Source: JBQDBK01 sp052090825 (lineage in GTDB: Bacteria > Bacillota > Clostridia > Tissierellales > Peptoniphilaceae). From it: a stretch of DNA of 64,000 nucleotides. Every line of letters begins with the position of its first letter. The first letter of the stretch is position 1. The notes beneath the pieces were generated by a model. The model saw only the letters and a list, made by a program, of their open reading frames with translations, was not told the origin of the DNA and did no database searches. This document shows, in pieces, positions 7,201 through 16,986 of this stretch. The position numbers and the translations under genes were made by a program. The stretch covers positions 1 through 64,000 of the forward strand of contig JBQDBK010000007.1 in assembly GCA_052090825.1 (NCBI GenBank), written 5' to 3'.

Positions 7201-9140
7201 TTGAAAAAGTTAAGATGATGGATGTAGTTGGAAATCTTAGCTATATGGACGATGTTCTTAAGGACATACTAAAGGCTAAGATTTTAAACATTGTCGATGC
7301 AAGAACAGAACTGAACAATAATGCTTTTACATTTAATCTGGAGAATGAAAAAGATTTAGAGAGGAACATAGAATTGAACTATGTTGTACCCTTTGAAAAA
7401 AATAAAACTAGAGAATTAAATATAAAAAAAGCTAAAGAAATAATGGATTTTTTGGGGATAAAATCCATAGATGAGTCCTATTTAGAAAAAGAATCCGATG
7501 TTAAATTTGCAGAGATTTATGAAGAATTAAAGATTAAAGTAGATAGATTAAATGAGATAGAAAAAGAGTTAAAGACTCTTAAAGGTATAGAAAGTAATTA
7601 TGAACTTTTTCAAAATGTAAATGTAGATCTATCTGACTTGGCAAATTTAGAATATTTTGATGTTAAATTTGGAATTTTAGATAAGGACGGTAGGTTTAGG
7701 ATAAAGAAAAATTATGGAAATATTTTATCTATAATAATTCACACATCTACAATAGATGAGAATGAAGTTTATATGGTTATTTATCCTAAGGAAGTATCTG
7801 TTGAAATAGATAGAATTCTTAAAAGTGTTAATTTTCAGGAAGTTAATATTTTGGGGTCTAAAAAAGGAACTGCCAAAGAAATTTTAGGTAATTTAGAAGA
7901 TAATGAATTTAAATTAAGAGAAGAAAAGAAAAATCTAGAAGAAGAAAAAGAGAGATTTTTAAGGGAAGATCTAGATATGCTTAAGGAGATTTTAGCCAGA
8001 GTTTTAGTAGGAGAAAAAATAGAAGAGTTAAAAAAATATATGCTTCATTCTAAAAATTCTTTTTATTTATCAGGCTTTGTAGCAGAATCTCAAGTAAAAA
8101 ATATAAAAGAAATTTTGAGCAAATATAAGGAGATTAAAATTCAATTTCACGATCCGAAAGAGCTGGGATTAAACCCACCGACTAAATTTAAAAACTTAAA
8201 TTTTTTCGAGCCCTTTGAGCTTTTAATAAAAATGTATGGAGTACCAAGCTATGGAGAAATTGATCCTACAGTATTTTTTGGCATAAGCTATATGATATTA
8301 TTTGGCTCAATGTTTGGTGATCTAGGTCAAGGGGCTGTATTTTTAATTTTAGGATTTTTAATTTCAAAAAGAATAAACAAAGATTTTGGAGGTCTGTTAA
8401 AGAGACTTGGATTATCTTCTATGATATTTGGAACCCTTTATGGATCAGTATTTGGAAATGAAGAAATAATAGAGGGCATTTGGTTTAAACCCTTTGAAAA
8501 TATAAATCAAACTTTAGTATTTGCAATAGCATTTGGCGTTTTTTTGCTGACAGTTTCTTTTATTTTAGGATTTGTAAATAAAATCAACAATAAAGAATAT
8601 GAAGAAGCTTTTTTAGGCAAAGAAGGCCTGACAGGATTTTTAATTTTTCTATCTATATTAAATTTAGGGCTAGGCTACATGGGAAACCTGAATTTTATAA
8701 ATATTAAGTTATCTGGGATTTTAATGGGCCTGTCTTTAATAGCAATGATATTTAAAAGACCCTTATATAAAATGGCTTTAAGAGAGAAAGTAACTTATGA
8801 AAATGGAGATGTGGCAGGATATTATATTGAAGGGACTTTTTCCCTATTAGAAGCTGTGATGTCAATTTTAAGTAATATTATTTCTTTTATAAGGGTTGGA
8901 GCTTTTGCCATCAATCACGTTGGCTTATTTTTAGCTTTTCAAACTGTTGGACAAATGACAGGAAATAAAATAGGAAATATAATAGCCTTGATAGTAGGGA
9001 ATATAGTAATAATAGGACTTGAAGGGTTAATAGTGTTTATCCAAAGTTTGAGATTAGAATATTACGAAATGTTTAGTAAATATTATATTGGAGAAGGATA
9101 CGAATTTAAAACTGAAAAAGTTAATTTAGGAGGAAAATAG
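7197..9140 (+). CDS. ntpI: V-type ATP synthase subunit I (stator a-subunit)
   Basis: Subunit I forms the membrane half-channels against the K ring. The 647-residue protein has a cytoplasmic, coiled-coil-rich N-terminal half (about 1-340) and a C-terminal half with several membrane segments starting at PTVFFGISYMILFGSMFGD. The essential arginine that faces the rotor carboxylate is expected in the segment ISFIRVGAFAINHVGL (about residue 560), which is present. It overlaps subunit C by four bases and is followed two bases later by subunit K. Confidence 0.95.
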   Translation: MIEKVKMMDVVGNLSYMDDVLKDILKAKILNIVDARTELNNNAFTFNLENEKDLERNIELNYVVPFEKNKTRELNIKKAKEIMDFLGIKSIDESYLEKESDVKFAEIYEELKIKVDRLNEIEKELKTLKGIESNYELFQNVNVDLSDLANLEYFDVKFGILDKDGRFRIKKNYGNILSIIIHTSTIDENEVYMVIYPKEVSVEIDRILKSVNFQEVNILGSKKGTAKEILGNLEDNEFKLREEKKNLEEEKERFLREDLDMLKEILARVLVGEKIEELKKYMLHSKNSFYLSGFVAESQVKNIKEILSKYKEIKIQFHDPKELGLNPPTKFKNLNFFEPFELLIKMYGVPSYGEIDPTVFFGISYMILFGSMFGDLGQGAVFLILGFLISKRINKDFGGLLKRLGLSSMIFGTLYGSVFGNEEIIEGIWFKPFENINQTLVFAIAFGVFLLTVSFILGFVNKINNKEYEEAFLGKEGLTGFLIFLSILNLGLGYMGNLNFINIKLSGILMGLSLIAMIFKRPLYKMALREKVTYENGDVAGYYIEGTFSLLEAVMSILSNIISFIRVGAFAINHVGLFLAFQTVGQMTGNKIGNIIALIVGNIVIIGLEGLIVFIQSLRLEYYEMFSKYYIGEGYEFKTEKVNLGGK

Positions 9141-9142
9141 AA

Positions 9143-9562
9143 ATGGAAAAAATATTAGTTTTATCAATAATAGCAGTGATAGGAATGCTTTCATCAGGAT
9201 CATATTTAGCTTATAAAAATACTCCTGCAAGTAAAAAAATATTAAAAACTATAATGAGGTTGAATATGCTTTTCTTTGTTCCAATAGTGGGATTTATGGC
9301 AATTACTCTTGCACCAAATTTTGTGCATGCAGAAGGTGTTCAAAGTGCTTCTAATGGTCTTGGTTTTATAGCAGCAGGTCTTTCAACAGGGTTAGCTTCC
9401 TTAGGAGCAGGAATTGCTGTAGCTAATGTAGGTTCATCTGCAATTGGAGCTGTATCAGAAGACCCAAAAATTTTAGGTAAGTCAATGATTTTCTTAGGAC
9501 TAGCAGATGGTATTGCTATTTATGGTCTTATTATTTCAATAATGATATTGGGTAGATTATAA
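9143..9562 (+). CDS. ntpK: V-type ATP synthase subunit K (rotor ring)
   Basis: The proteolipid forms the rotating membrane ring that carries H+ or Na+. The 139-residue protein has a conserved c-type hairpin at about 72-137 (GLGFIAAGLSTGLASLGAG and SMIFLGLADGIAIYG), preceded by an extra pair of hydrophobic segments (3-24 and 42-58). The ion-binding carboxylate is Asp122 (GLADG), where V-type K subunits usually have Glu. The ion specificity cannot be read with confidence. Only one c-type hairpin is present, unlike the duplicated 16-kDa form of Enterococcus hirae. The stop codon and the next start overlap by one base. Confidence 0.93.
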   Translation: MEKILVLSIIAVIGMLSSGSYLAYKNTPASKKILKTIMRLNMLFFVPIVGFMAITLAPNFVHAEGVQSASNGLGFIAAGLSTGLASLGAGIAVANVGSSAIGAVSEDPKILGKSMIFLGLADGIAIYGLIISIMILGRL

Positions 9563-9870
9563 TGCGTTCATTAATAATTTCAAGGAGTATGGATGTAGTT
9601 ATTGGGCTTAGGCTAGCAGGGATTGAAGGAAAGTTTGTCAAAAATTCTGAAGAACTTTTAAAAGAATTTAGATCAAATACTAAAAGGGATAATATAGGAA
9701 TATTAATCTTAACGGAAGAAGATTTTAAAGATATAGAAAAAGAAGTAATAGCTTTAAAATTAAAAAAAGGACTTCCCTTAGTAGTTACAATTCCTGGAAG
9801 AGGAGGCTTAAAAGACAAGGACTTAATATTAAGATATGTAAAAGAATCCGTAGGAGTAAAATTAAGTTAA
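9562..9870 (+). CDS. ntpG: V-type ATP synthase subunit F
   Basis: Subunit F binds subunit D in the central axle and modulates catalysis. The 102-residue protein has the short alpha/beta fold of the family, with GLRLAGIEGKFV near residue 16, GILILTEED in the middle and the conserved PLVVTIPGRGG turn at about 73-83. The ATG overlaps the last base of the subunit K stop. Subunit E follows 13 bases downstream. Confidence 0.9.
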   Translation: MRSLIISRSMDVVIGLRLAGIEGKFVKNSEELLKEFRSNTKRDNIGILILTEEDFKDIEKEVIALKLKKGLPLVVTIPGRGGLKDKDLILRYVKESVGVKLS

Positions 9871-9883
9871 TGAGGGATTAATA

Positions 9884-10507
9884 ATGATACTATTAGAAGA
9901 TAAACTGGCGATTTTTAATAAAATTGTATATCAAAAAAATAAAGAAATATGGATGAAGAAAATAGCAGAAGTTAAAGAGGATTACCAAAAAGCTCAAAAA
10001 GAAAAAGAAATTGAAATTGCCAATATGAAAAATGAAATAATAAAGAGAAGAGAAAATTTGGCGAAACAAAAAAGCTATGAAATGATAAGTGATGTAAATC
10101 AAGAAAAAAGGATTTTAGAACTTCAAAAAAATGAAGAGATACTGGAACATTTTATAAATGACTTGTATAGAAAGTTAGAAGAATTCTCTAAGACAGAAGA
10201 CTACTTTAAATTTGAAGAAAAGAGATTTAATCAGATTATAGAGGACTTTGATGAAGGGAAATATATAATTTCTATTTTAGATAGAGATAGAAGATTAAAA
10301 GATATATTTATAGAAATAGCGAAGAAAAGAAATATAGAATTAAGCTTTGATCAATTAGAAGAATCTTCAATAGGTGGTTTTATGATTTCAGATGAAGAAA
10401 AAACATATAATGTGGATTGTAGCTTAAAAGCTAAAGTAGAAGATTCTAAATATCAAATAGGTAAATTACTACATTTTACACTTAAAGAAGCAGGTGTTAA
10501 CAATTGA
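9884..10507 (+). CDS. ntpE: V-type ATP synthase subunit E (peripheral stalk)
   Basis: Subunit E pairs with subunit H in the peripheral stalk that stops the catalytic head turning. The 207-residue protein has an N-terminal coiled coil (about 10-95, rich in Lys and Glu) and a C-terminal globular domain with the GGFMISDEEKTYNVDCS strand-turn typical of the family (about 164-180). GAGGGATTAATA precedes the ATG. The stop TGA overlaps the TTG start of subunit A. Confidence 0.9.
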   Translation: MILLEDKLAIFNKIVYQKNKEIWMKKIAEVKEDYQKAQKEKEIEIANMKNEIIKRRENLAKQKSYEMISDVNQEKRILELQKNEEILEHFINDLYRKLEEFSKTEDYFKFEEKRFNQIIEDFDEGKYIISILDRDRRLKDIFIEIAKKRNIELSFDQLEESSIGGFMISDEEKTYNVDCSLKAKVEDSKYQIGKLLHFTLKEAGVNN

Positions 10508-12270
10508 AAACTGGAAAAATTTTGGCGGTAAATGGCCCAGTAATAACTGGGATAGAAATGACAGGATTCAAGCTTAGAGAGATGGTAATAGTCGGAGATA
10601 AGAAGTTAATAGGAGAAGTTGTAAATATAGAAGTAGACCAAGGAATAATTCAGGTATACGAAGAAACAACTGGTCTAAGAAGAGATGAAGAAATTATTTC
10701 AACTGGATCCCCCTTATCAGTAAAGCTTGGTCCCGGTATGATAAAAAATATTTTTGATGGAATCCAAAGGCCTTTATATGAAATAAGAGAAAGACATGGT
10801 AATTTCATGCCAGAAGGCATAGGACTAATATCTATAGATCAAGAAAAGCTTTGGGATTTAACTCTAAAGGTTGAATTAGGGGATGAAGTAAAAGAAGGCC
10901 AAATATTTGGCACAGTTCCAGAAACAGATATAATAATTCACAGACTCTTAGTTCCCATGGGAATAAATGGTAAAGTAGTAGAAAGAGTTGAAGATGGTAA
11001 GTATAATATTGAAACAACAATAGTTAAGGTAAAAGATAAGGATAATATTATACATGAATTAAAAATGTATCAAAATTGGCCGGTAAGAGTCTCAAGACCT
11101 ATAAAGGAAAGATTGCCTATAAATAAGTTATTAGTAACAGGTCAAAGAGTATTTGATGTATTTTTTCCAATAGCAAAGGGAGGAACATCAGCTATACCAG
11201 GTGGATTTGGTACAGGAAAAACTATGACTCAACACCAAATAGCAAAATATTGCGATGCAGATATTATAGTTTATATAGGTTGTGGAGAACGTGGTAATGA
11301 AATGACAGAAGTTTTGGAAGATTTTCCTAAGCTAATAGATCCTAATACCAATAAGCCATTAATGGATAGAACTATACTTATAGCCAATACTTCTAACATG
11401 CCAGTAGCTGCTCGTGAGGCTAGTATATACACTGGTGTAACAATAGCTGAATATTTTAGAGATCAAGGCTACCACGTAGCCCTAATGGCAGATTCAACTT
11501 CACGTTGGGCAGAAGCACTTAGGGAAATTTCAGGTCGTCTTGAAGAAATGCCAGCAGAAGAAGGTTATCCAGCTTATTTGCCTTCAAGAATTGCGGAGTT
11601 TTATGAGAGGGCAGGTTATATTAAAAACTTTAATGGAACAGAAGGATCAGTTACTTTAATAGGGGCAGTATCACCTGTAGGTGGAGATTTTTCTGAGCCA
11701 GTAACAGAAAACACTAAAAGATTCGTAAATGTATTTTTAGCACTTGATAAGGAACTTGCTTATGCTAGACACTATCCAGCTATAAACTGGATTAATTCTT
11801 ATTCAGGTTATACAAAGATGTTAAAAGACTACTATGATATGAGATTGGATGGAGACCTATCTGAGCTTAGGGCTAAATTTTTAGACTTATTACATCAAGA
11901 ATCCAAATTGAATGAAATAGTTATGTTAGTTGGAGAAGACGTATTACCGGATAATCAAAGACTTATATTAGAAATAGCTAGAGTTATAAAAGTTGCTTTT
12001 CTTCAACAAAATGCTTTCAATAAAATTGATACTTTTGTACCCCTAGAAAAACAATTTGAAATGTTAAAGACAATAGATCTTTTATATGAAATGGGGAAAA
12101 AAGCAGTTGAAAAACAAATTCCAATTTCTAAAATAAAAAATCAAGGTCTATATGCCAAGGTAGTAAATATGAAATACAGTATAGAAAATGATAAAATTGG
12201 AAAATTTGTAGAGCTTAATAATGATATAAGGGATTATTATGCAGAACTTGAAGCTAGGTATGAAAAGTAG
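10504..12270 (+). CDS. ntpA: V-type ATP synthase catalytic subunit A
   Basis: The 588-residue catalytic ATPase subunit. The Walker A loop GGFGTGKTMTQHQ lies at about 236-248, preceded by the V/A-type insertion domain. CGERGNEMTEVLEDFP and the MADSTSRWAEALREISGRLEEMPAEEGYP region complete the nucleotide site. Translation starts at a TTG within the stop codon of subunit E (TTGA), so synthesis is probably coupled to that gene. Length and motifs are normal. Whether the enzyme makes ATP or pumps ions in this organism cannot be read from the sequence. Confidence 0.97.
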   Translation: MKTGKILAVNGPVITGIEMTGFKLREMVIVGDKKLIGEVVNIEVDQGIIQVYEETTGLRRDEEIISTGSPLSVKLGPGMIKNIFDGIQRPLYEIRERHGNFMPEGIGLISIDQEKLWDLTLKVELGDEVKEGQIFGTVPETDIIIHRLLVPMGINGKVVERVEDGKYNIETTIVKVKDKDNIIHELKMYQNWPVRVSRPIKERLPINKLLVTGQRVFDVFFPIAKGGTSAIPGGFGTGKTMTQHQIAKYCDADIIVYIGCGERGNEMTEVLEDFPKLIDPNTNKPLMDRTILIANTSNMPVAAREASIYTGVTIAEYFRDQGYHVALMADSTSRWAEALREISGRLEEMPAEEGYPAYLPSRIAEFYERAGYIKNFNGTEGSVTLIGAVSPVGGDFSEPVTENTKRFVNVFLALDKELAYARHYPAINWINSYSGYTKMLKDYYDMRLDGDLSELRAKFLDLLHQESKLNEIVMLVGEDVLPDNQRLILEIARVIKVAFLQQNAFNKIDTFVPLEKQFEMLKTIDLLYEMGKKAVEKQIPISKIKNQGLYAKVVNMKYSIENDKIGKFVELNNDIRDYYAELEARYEK

Positions 12271-12278
12271 GTGATAGC

Positions 12279-13658
12279 ATGAAAAAAGAATATTTATTAC
12301 TAGATAAAGTAGAAGGATCCTTAATAGAATTATCTAATTTACACAGGGTTTCCTATGAAGAAGTAGTTTCAATAAAGTCTAAGGACAATAAAATAGAAAA
12401 GTTAGGGCAAGTAGTAAAAATTGATGGAGATAGCGCCACAATACAAGTATTTGGAGAAAACCTTGGAGTTTCAACAGAAAATAGGAAAATAACTTTTGAA
12501 GCTCATCCCTTTCAAATACCCTTATCAAGAGAAATTCTTGGCAGAGTTTTTAATGGGATTGGGCAACCAATAGATAAAGGATCTCCAATATATGCTGATA
12601 AGTTTTACAATGTAAATGGTAGACCTATGAATCCAGCATCAAGAGAATATCCAAGAAACTTTATACAAACGGGTATCTCATCAATAGATGCTCTTATGAC
12701 CTTAATAAGAGGACAAAAGCTTCCTATATTTTCTGGGTCAGGACTTCCACACAATGAATTAGCAGCACAAATAGTAAGACAAGCTAAGATATCAGATGAT
12801 AATGCAGAAGATTTTGTAATAGTGTTTGCAGCTATTGGAGTAAAGCATGATGAAGCTAATTATTTTAGAGAAACTTTTAAGAATGCAGGTGTTTCTGAGA
12901 AGGTAGTAATGTATATAAACTATGCAGACGATCCAATAATGGAGAGACTAATAGCACCTAAATGTGCTCTTAGCGCAGCTGAATATTTAGCCTTTGAAGA
13001 GCATAAGCAAGTATTAGTAATAATGACAGATATAACCTCTTATGGAGAAGCTTTAAGAGAAATTTCATCCTCTAGAGAAGAAGTGCCATCAAGAAAGGGT
13101 TACCCAGGACACCTATATTCAGACCTAGCTATGTTGTATGAAAGAGCGGGTATGATAAAGGGAATAGAGGGTTCAGTAACTTTAATTCCAATTTTAACTA
13201 TGCCAAATGATGATATAACTCACCCAATAGCCGATCTTAGTGGATTTATAACAGAAGGACAAATAGTTTTATCAAGAGATTTAAATCAATCGGGTATATA
13301 CCCACCTATAAATATTTTGCCTTCTTTATCTAGGCTTATGAAAGATGGTATAGGAGAAGGATATACAAGAGAAGATCATGCAGATCTTTCTTCTCAATTA
13401 TTTGCAACTTATTCAAGAGTAGGAGAGGTAAGAGCTTTAGCCCAAATCATTGGAGAAGATGACTTATCAGAAATAGATAAACTACACCTTGAATTTGGAA
13501 GACAATTTGAAAAAAGATTTTTAAGTCAAAAATTTGATGAAAATAGGGAAATAGAAGAAACTCTAGACTTAGGTTGGGAATTATTAAAAATACTTCCATC
13601 ACAAAGTTTAGATAGGATAGATCCTGAATTAAAGAAAAAATACTTGGGAGCTGATTAA
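12279..13658 (+). CDS. ntpB: V-type ATP synthase regulatory subunit B
   Basis: The 459-residue non-catalytic partner of subunit A in the A3B3 head. It lacks a canonical P-loop: the corresponding stretch reads FSGSGLPHNELAAQI (about 149-163), as expected for B subunits. MTDITSYGEALREISSSREEVPSRKGYPG and the C-terminal LPSQSLDRIDPE are conserved. GTAGGTGATAGC precedes the ATG; it follows subunit A by eight bases and is followed one base later by subunit D. Confidence 0.97.
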   Translation: MKKEYLLLDKVEGSLIELSNLHRVSYEEVVSIKSKDNKIEKLGQVVKIDGDSATIQVFGENLGVSTENRKITFEAHPFQIPLSREILGRVFNGIGQPIDKGSPIYADKFYNVNGRPMNPASREYPRNFIQTGISSIDALMTLIRGQKLPIFSGSGLPHNELAAQIVRQAKISDDNAEDFVIVFAAIGVKHDEANYFRETFKNAGVSEKVVMYINYADDPIMERLIAPKCALSAAEYLAFEEHKQVLVIMTDITSYGEALREISSSREEVPSRKGYPGHLYSDLAMLYERAGMIKGIEGSVTLIPILTMPNDDITHPIADLSGFITEGQIVLSRDLNQSGIYPPINILPSLSRLMKDGIGEGYTREDHADLSSQLFATYSRVGEVRALAQIIGEDDLSEIDKLHLEFGRQFEKRFLSQKFDENREIEETLDLGWELLKILPSQSLDRIDPELKKKYLGAD

Positions 13659-13659
13659 A

Positions 13660-14289
13660 ATGGCAACTAAAGTAATACCTACTAAGGCCAATCTAATAGC
13701 TGCAAAGTCTTATTATGATTTCGCCCTAAAAGGATATGAACTTCTAGATAAGAAGAGAACTGTTCTAATAAAAGAAATGATGGATTTAAACAAAAAAGCT
13801 ATTGTTTTACAAGAGAAAATAGAACTAGCTTTTGAAGAGTCATATAAAGCATTAACAGATGCAACTATAACAATGGGATCAGAATCAATTTATGAAATAT
13901 CTCATTCTATAGCTAAAGAAGATTCATACGATATAGTAACTAAATCTGTAATGGGAGTGGAAATACCTCAAATAAAATATAAAAAGAATGATTTAAAAAC
14001 TGAGTATTCCTTTTACCAATCAACTACAGCTTTTGATACGGCCTCTATAGATATGCATGATATTAGGTATTTAATTTATGAACTGGCAGAAATAGAAACA
14101 GGGGTCTTTAGGCTTGCTCAAGAAATAAAAAAGACTGTTAAAAGAGCTAATGCCCTTGAAAAAATTCAAATACCTAAATATGAAAAAATTGTAAAAGAAA
14201 TAGAAGACACCTTGGCTGAAAAAGAAAGAGAAGATTTTTTTAGGTTGAAAAAAGTAAAAGATAGAAAGAGAAAGACAAAAAAAAAATAA
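13660..14289 (+). CDS. ntpD: V-type ATP synthase subunit D (central axle)
   Basis: Subunit D is the rotating axle through the A3B3 head. The 209-residue protein has the conserved N terminus with PTKANLIAAKSYYDFALKGYELLDKK (written here only as its landmarks PTKANL and GYELLDKKR), long antiparallel helices, and the C-terminal VKRANALEKIQIPKYEKIV block. The tail is basic and Lys-rich. It is the last gene of the operon and is followed by a terminator 12 bases on. Confidence 0.95.
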   Translation: MATKVIPTKANLIAAKSYYDFALKGYELLDKKRTVLIKEMMDLNKKAIVLQEKIELAFEESYKALTDATITMGSESIYEISHSIAKEDSYDIVTKSVMGVEIPQIKYKKNDLKTEYSFYQSTTAFDTASIDMHDIRYLIYELAEIETGVFRLAQEIKKTVKRANALEKIQIPKYEKIVKEIEDTLAEKEREDFFRLKKVKDRKRKTKKK

Positions 14290-14300
14290 AAAATTTAAAG

Positions 14301-14325
14301 TACACTCTTAGGAGTGTATTTTTTT
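14301..14325 (+). terminator. Terminator of the V-ATPase operon
   Basis: TACACTC (14301-14307) pairs with GAGTGTA (14312-14318), followed by seven T residues. Confidence 0.9.
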
Positions 14326-14424
14326 AATATTTTTTAATATATATGTTAAATATGAAAATAGAAGGGTATATTTATAATGAGAAACGATATTAATTATCAA
14401 TAAATTTATATATGGAGGTATATT

Positions 14425-14994
14425 ATGTCATTAATAGGAAAAAAAATAGAAGAATTTGAAGCTAATGCTTATAACCCAAAAACAGAAGAGTTTGTTGTGG
14501 TAACAGATAAAGATCTTATGGGTAAATGGAATGTTGTAATGTTTTATCCAGCAGACTTTAGTTTTGTTTGTCCAACAGAATTAGAAGATCTTCAAGAACA
14601 ATATTCAAAATTACAAGAAATGGGAGTTGAAGTTTATTCTGTTTCAACTGACACTCACTTTGTTCATAAAGCTTGGCATGACAATTCAGAAGCTATTAAG
14701 AAATTAGAATATAAAATGATAGGAGATCCAGGTCAAAATATATCAAGACAATTTGATGTCCTTGATGAAGAAGCAGGTTTAGCTCAACGTGGAACATTTA
14801 TTATAGATCCTGAAGGTGTAGTTCAAGCTTGTGAAATTAATGCTGATGGAATTGGAAGAGATGCAAGAGTTTTAATTGATAAAATTCGTGCAGCTCAATA
14901 TATTAGTGAAAATCCAGGCGAAGTTTGTCCAGCTAAATGGAAAGATTCAGGAAAAACTTTAACTCCAGGGTTAGACCTTGTTGGAAAGATTTAA
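14425..14994 (+). CDS. ahpC: Alkyl hydroperoxide reductase peroxidase subunit
   Basis: AhpC is a typical 2-Cys peroxiredoxin that reduces H2O2 and organic peroxides and is re-reduced by AhpF. The peroxidatic cysteine is Cys49 in FVCPTE and the resolving cysteine is Cys168 in GEVCPAKW. The 189 residues match the family length. The start has GGAGGTATATT just upstream, and a -10-like TATAAT lies at 14373-14378. ahpF begins eight bases after the stop. Together they give an anaerobe peroxide defence. I looked for a PerR operator and did not find a convincing one. Confidence 0.97.
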   Translation: MSLIGKKIEEFEANAYNPKTEEFVVVTDKDLMGKWNVVMFYPADFSFVCPTELEDLQEQYSKLQEMGVEVYSVSTDTHFVHKAWHDNSEAIKKLEYKMIGDPGQNISRQFDVLDEEAGLAQRGTFIIDPEGVVQACEINADGIGRDARVLIDKIRAAQYISENPGEVCPAKWKDSGKTLTPGLDLVGKI

Positions 14995-15002
14995 GGATAA
15001 AT

Positions 15003-16611
15003 ATGAGCTTAGATATAAATATAAAAAATCAACTATCTCAATTCTTAGAATTAATTGAAAAACCAGTTATACTTTCTCTAAGTTTGGCAGAAGATAAAAC
15101 TTCTGTTGAACTTAGAGATTTTGTAACTGAAGTAGCTTCTATGACTGATATGATAAAAGTGGATGAAAAATCTTTAGATTTGAAACCTAGTTTTTNNNNN
15201 NNNNNNNNNNNNNNNNNNNNNNNNNNNNNNNNNNNNNNNNNNNNNNNNNNNNNNNNNNNNNNNNNNNNNNNNNNNNNNNNNNNNNNNNNNNNNNNTAGTT
15301 TTTGCAGGCATACCATTAGGACATGAATTTGAATCTTTTGTATTAGCCTTACTTCAAGTAGGGGGTCGTGCTCCTAAAATTAGTGACCAGCAAATAGAAG
15401 CTATAAAATCAATAGATAGAGAATTGAAATTTGAAACTATAGTAAGTTTATCTTGTCACAATTGTCCAGAAGTAGTTCAATCTTTAAATATAATGTCACT
15501 TCTTAATCCAAAAATATCTCATACTATGATTGAAGGCGGAAGCTTTCAAAAATTAGTAGAAGATCGTGGAGTAATGGCTGTTCCCACAGTATTTTTAGGT
15601 GGAGAAATTTTTTTAAGTGGAAGAAATAATCTTGATCAAATTTTAAATAAGCTAATAGGTCCTAAGACTTCTAAAAGTTTTGATGATATAGAAGATTTTG
15701 ATGTATTAATTGTGGGTGGAGGTCCAGCTGGAGCTTCAGCTGCCATATATACAGCTCGTAAAGGACTTCGTACAGGACTTGTAGCTGATGAATTTGGTGG
15801 TCAAGTAAAAGAAACCTTAGGAATAGAAAATATATTAGGTATACCCTACACAGAAGGTCCTAAATATATGAATCAGGTTAAAGAACACGTTGAAGAATAT
15901 GGAGTTGAAATAATTCAAGGTGTAATGGTGGAAAAACTTTCTCCTAATAGAGAAGGTGGAAAAGTAAGTATAGAATTAGATAATGGAGCTCAAATTAAAA
16001 CAAAAACTCTTATTATAGCAAGTGGAGCAAGATGGAAACTTATTGGTATTCCAGGGGAAAAAGAGTTAAGAAATAAGGGTGTGGCTTATTGTACCCACTG
16101 TGATGGACCTTTATTTAAAGATAAGACAGTTGCCGTAATAGGAGGAGGAAATTCTGGGGTAGAAGCTGCTATAGATTTAGCTTCTATGGTAAAAGAAGTA
16201 AAAGTTTTTGAATTTTTACCAGAACTTAAAGCAGATCAAGTATTGCAAGAAAAATTAAAATCCTTAGATAATGTAAAAATAACGACAAATGTTCAAACAA
16301 CTAAAATTGGTGGAGACAATAAAGTAGAGAGTATAACCTATATAGACAGAGAAAGTAATCAGGTTATAGAAGAAGATATCCAAGGATGCTTTATACAAGT
16401 TGGTTTAGTACCTAATACTGAATGGTTAAAAGGGGTAGTAGAAATGAACCAGCGTGGCGAAATAATAGTAGATAAAGAAGGAAAGACAAACTTAGAAGGA
16501 GTGTATGCAGCTGGGGATTGTACAGATGTAGCCTTTAAGCAAATTATTATTTCTGCAGGAAGTGGTGCAACAGCTGCCTTAGGAGCTTTCAATTATTTAA
16601 TTAGGAACTAA
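15003..16611 (+). CDS. ahpF: Alkyl hydroperoxide reductase flavoprotein, split by gap
   Basis: AhpF is an FAD enzyme that passes electrons from NAD(P)H to AhpC. The N-terminal thioredoxin-like domain starts at ATG 15003 and is read to KPSF, then 100 Ns interrupt it, and it resumes at VFAGIPLGHEF (15298). The redox centres are SCHNC in the N-terminal domain and YCTHCDG in the reductase domain. The FAD-binding GGGPAGASAA and the C-terminal AGDCTD are present. The frame differs on the two sides of the gap as written (phase 0 and phase 1), so 100 is a placeholder length; real gap lengths that keep the frame are multiples of three. By alignment from memory with E. coli AhpF only about 11 residues are missing. 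Confidence 0.95.
15196..15295. other. Assembly gap (100 Ns) within ahpF
   Basis: A run of exactly 100 Ns, the conventional filler for a gap of unknown size. The flanking protein pieces indicate that roughly 30 bases are truly missing. Confidence 0.98.
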
Positions 16612-16640
16612 TTTTATAAAACAATTAATAATATAAAAGT

Positions 16641-16692
16641 AATGTTAAACCTAGACTTTATAAGTTTGTACAACTAGGCTTAACATTGTTTT
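16641..16692 (+). terminator. Terminator of ahpCF
   Basis: AATGTTAAACCTAG (16641-16654) pairs with CTAGGCTTAACATT (16674-16687) with one A-C mismatch, then GTTTTTAA. Confidence 0.85.
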
Positions 16693-16707
16693 TAATTTAC
16701 TATAAAA

Positions 16708-16950
16708 TTATTTAGTTACATTGTTTCTAAATTTAGACAAAAATAGCCTATAAAGAGCATCAAAGGCTAAATATATTATAGAAGAAGTTAAAAGATAAGT
16801 ATTAAACTTACCTTTCCAAATAAATGAAATAAGTAAGCTTAAAATAAAACTTCCAATTATAAAGTCAATAGTCTTTTTTATAATTCTATTTTTATGATTA
16901 AGATAATATAAAATTAAAAGCATTAATAGATTAAAAAAGTTACTAAACAT
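16708..16950 (-). CDS. Small membrane protein, unknown
   Basis: I do not recognise this 80-residue protein. It is mostly hydrophobic, with segments at about 5-17, 26-44 and 51-70, and basic at both ends, so it should sit in the membrane. A good ribosome site, AAGGAGATG, is six bases upstream of the ATG, which is the main reason to call it real. It lies between ahpCF (converging) and the alkaline phosphatase (same strand, separated from it by a hairpin), so it is probably transcribed on its own. Confidence 0.6.
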   Translation of the reverse strand: MFSNFFNLLMLLILYYLNHKNRIIKKTIDFIIGSFILSLLISFIWKGKFNTYLLTSSIIYLAFDALYRLFLSKFRNNVTK

Positions 16951-16986
16951 TTTTACATCTCCTTAAATAATTTTAGTTAAGCAAAA

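Noticed and set aside
14326..14424. PerR operator upstream of ahpC
   Set aside because: TTATAATGAG at 14372 matches only one half of the PerR box; the second half is not present.
14937..15002. An upstream start for ahpF at 14937
   Set aside because: It would overlap the conserved end of ahpC. ATG 15003 gives the normal AhpF N terminus.
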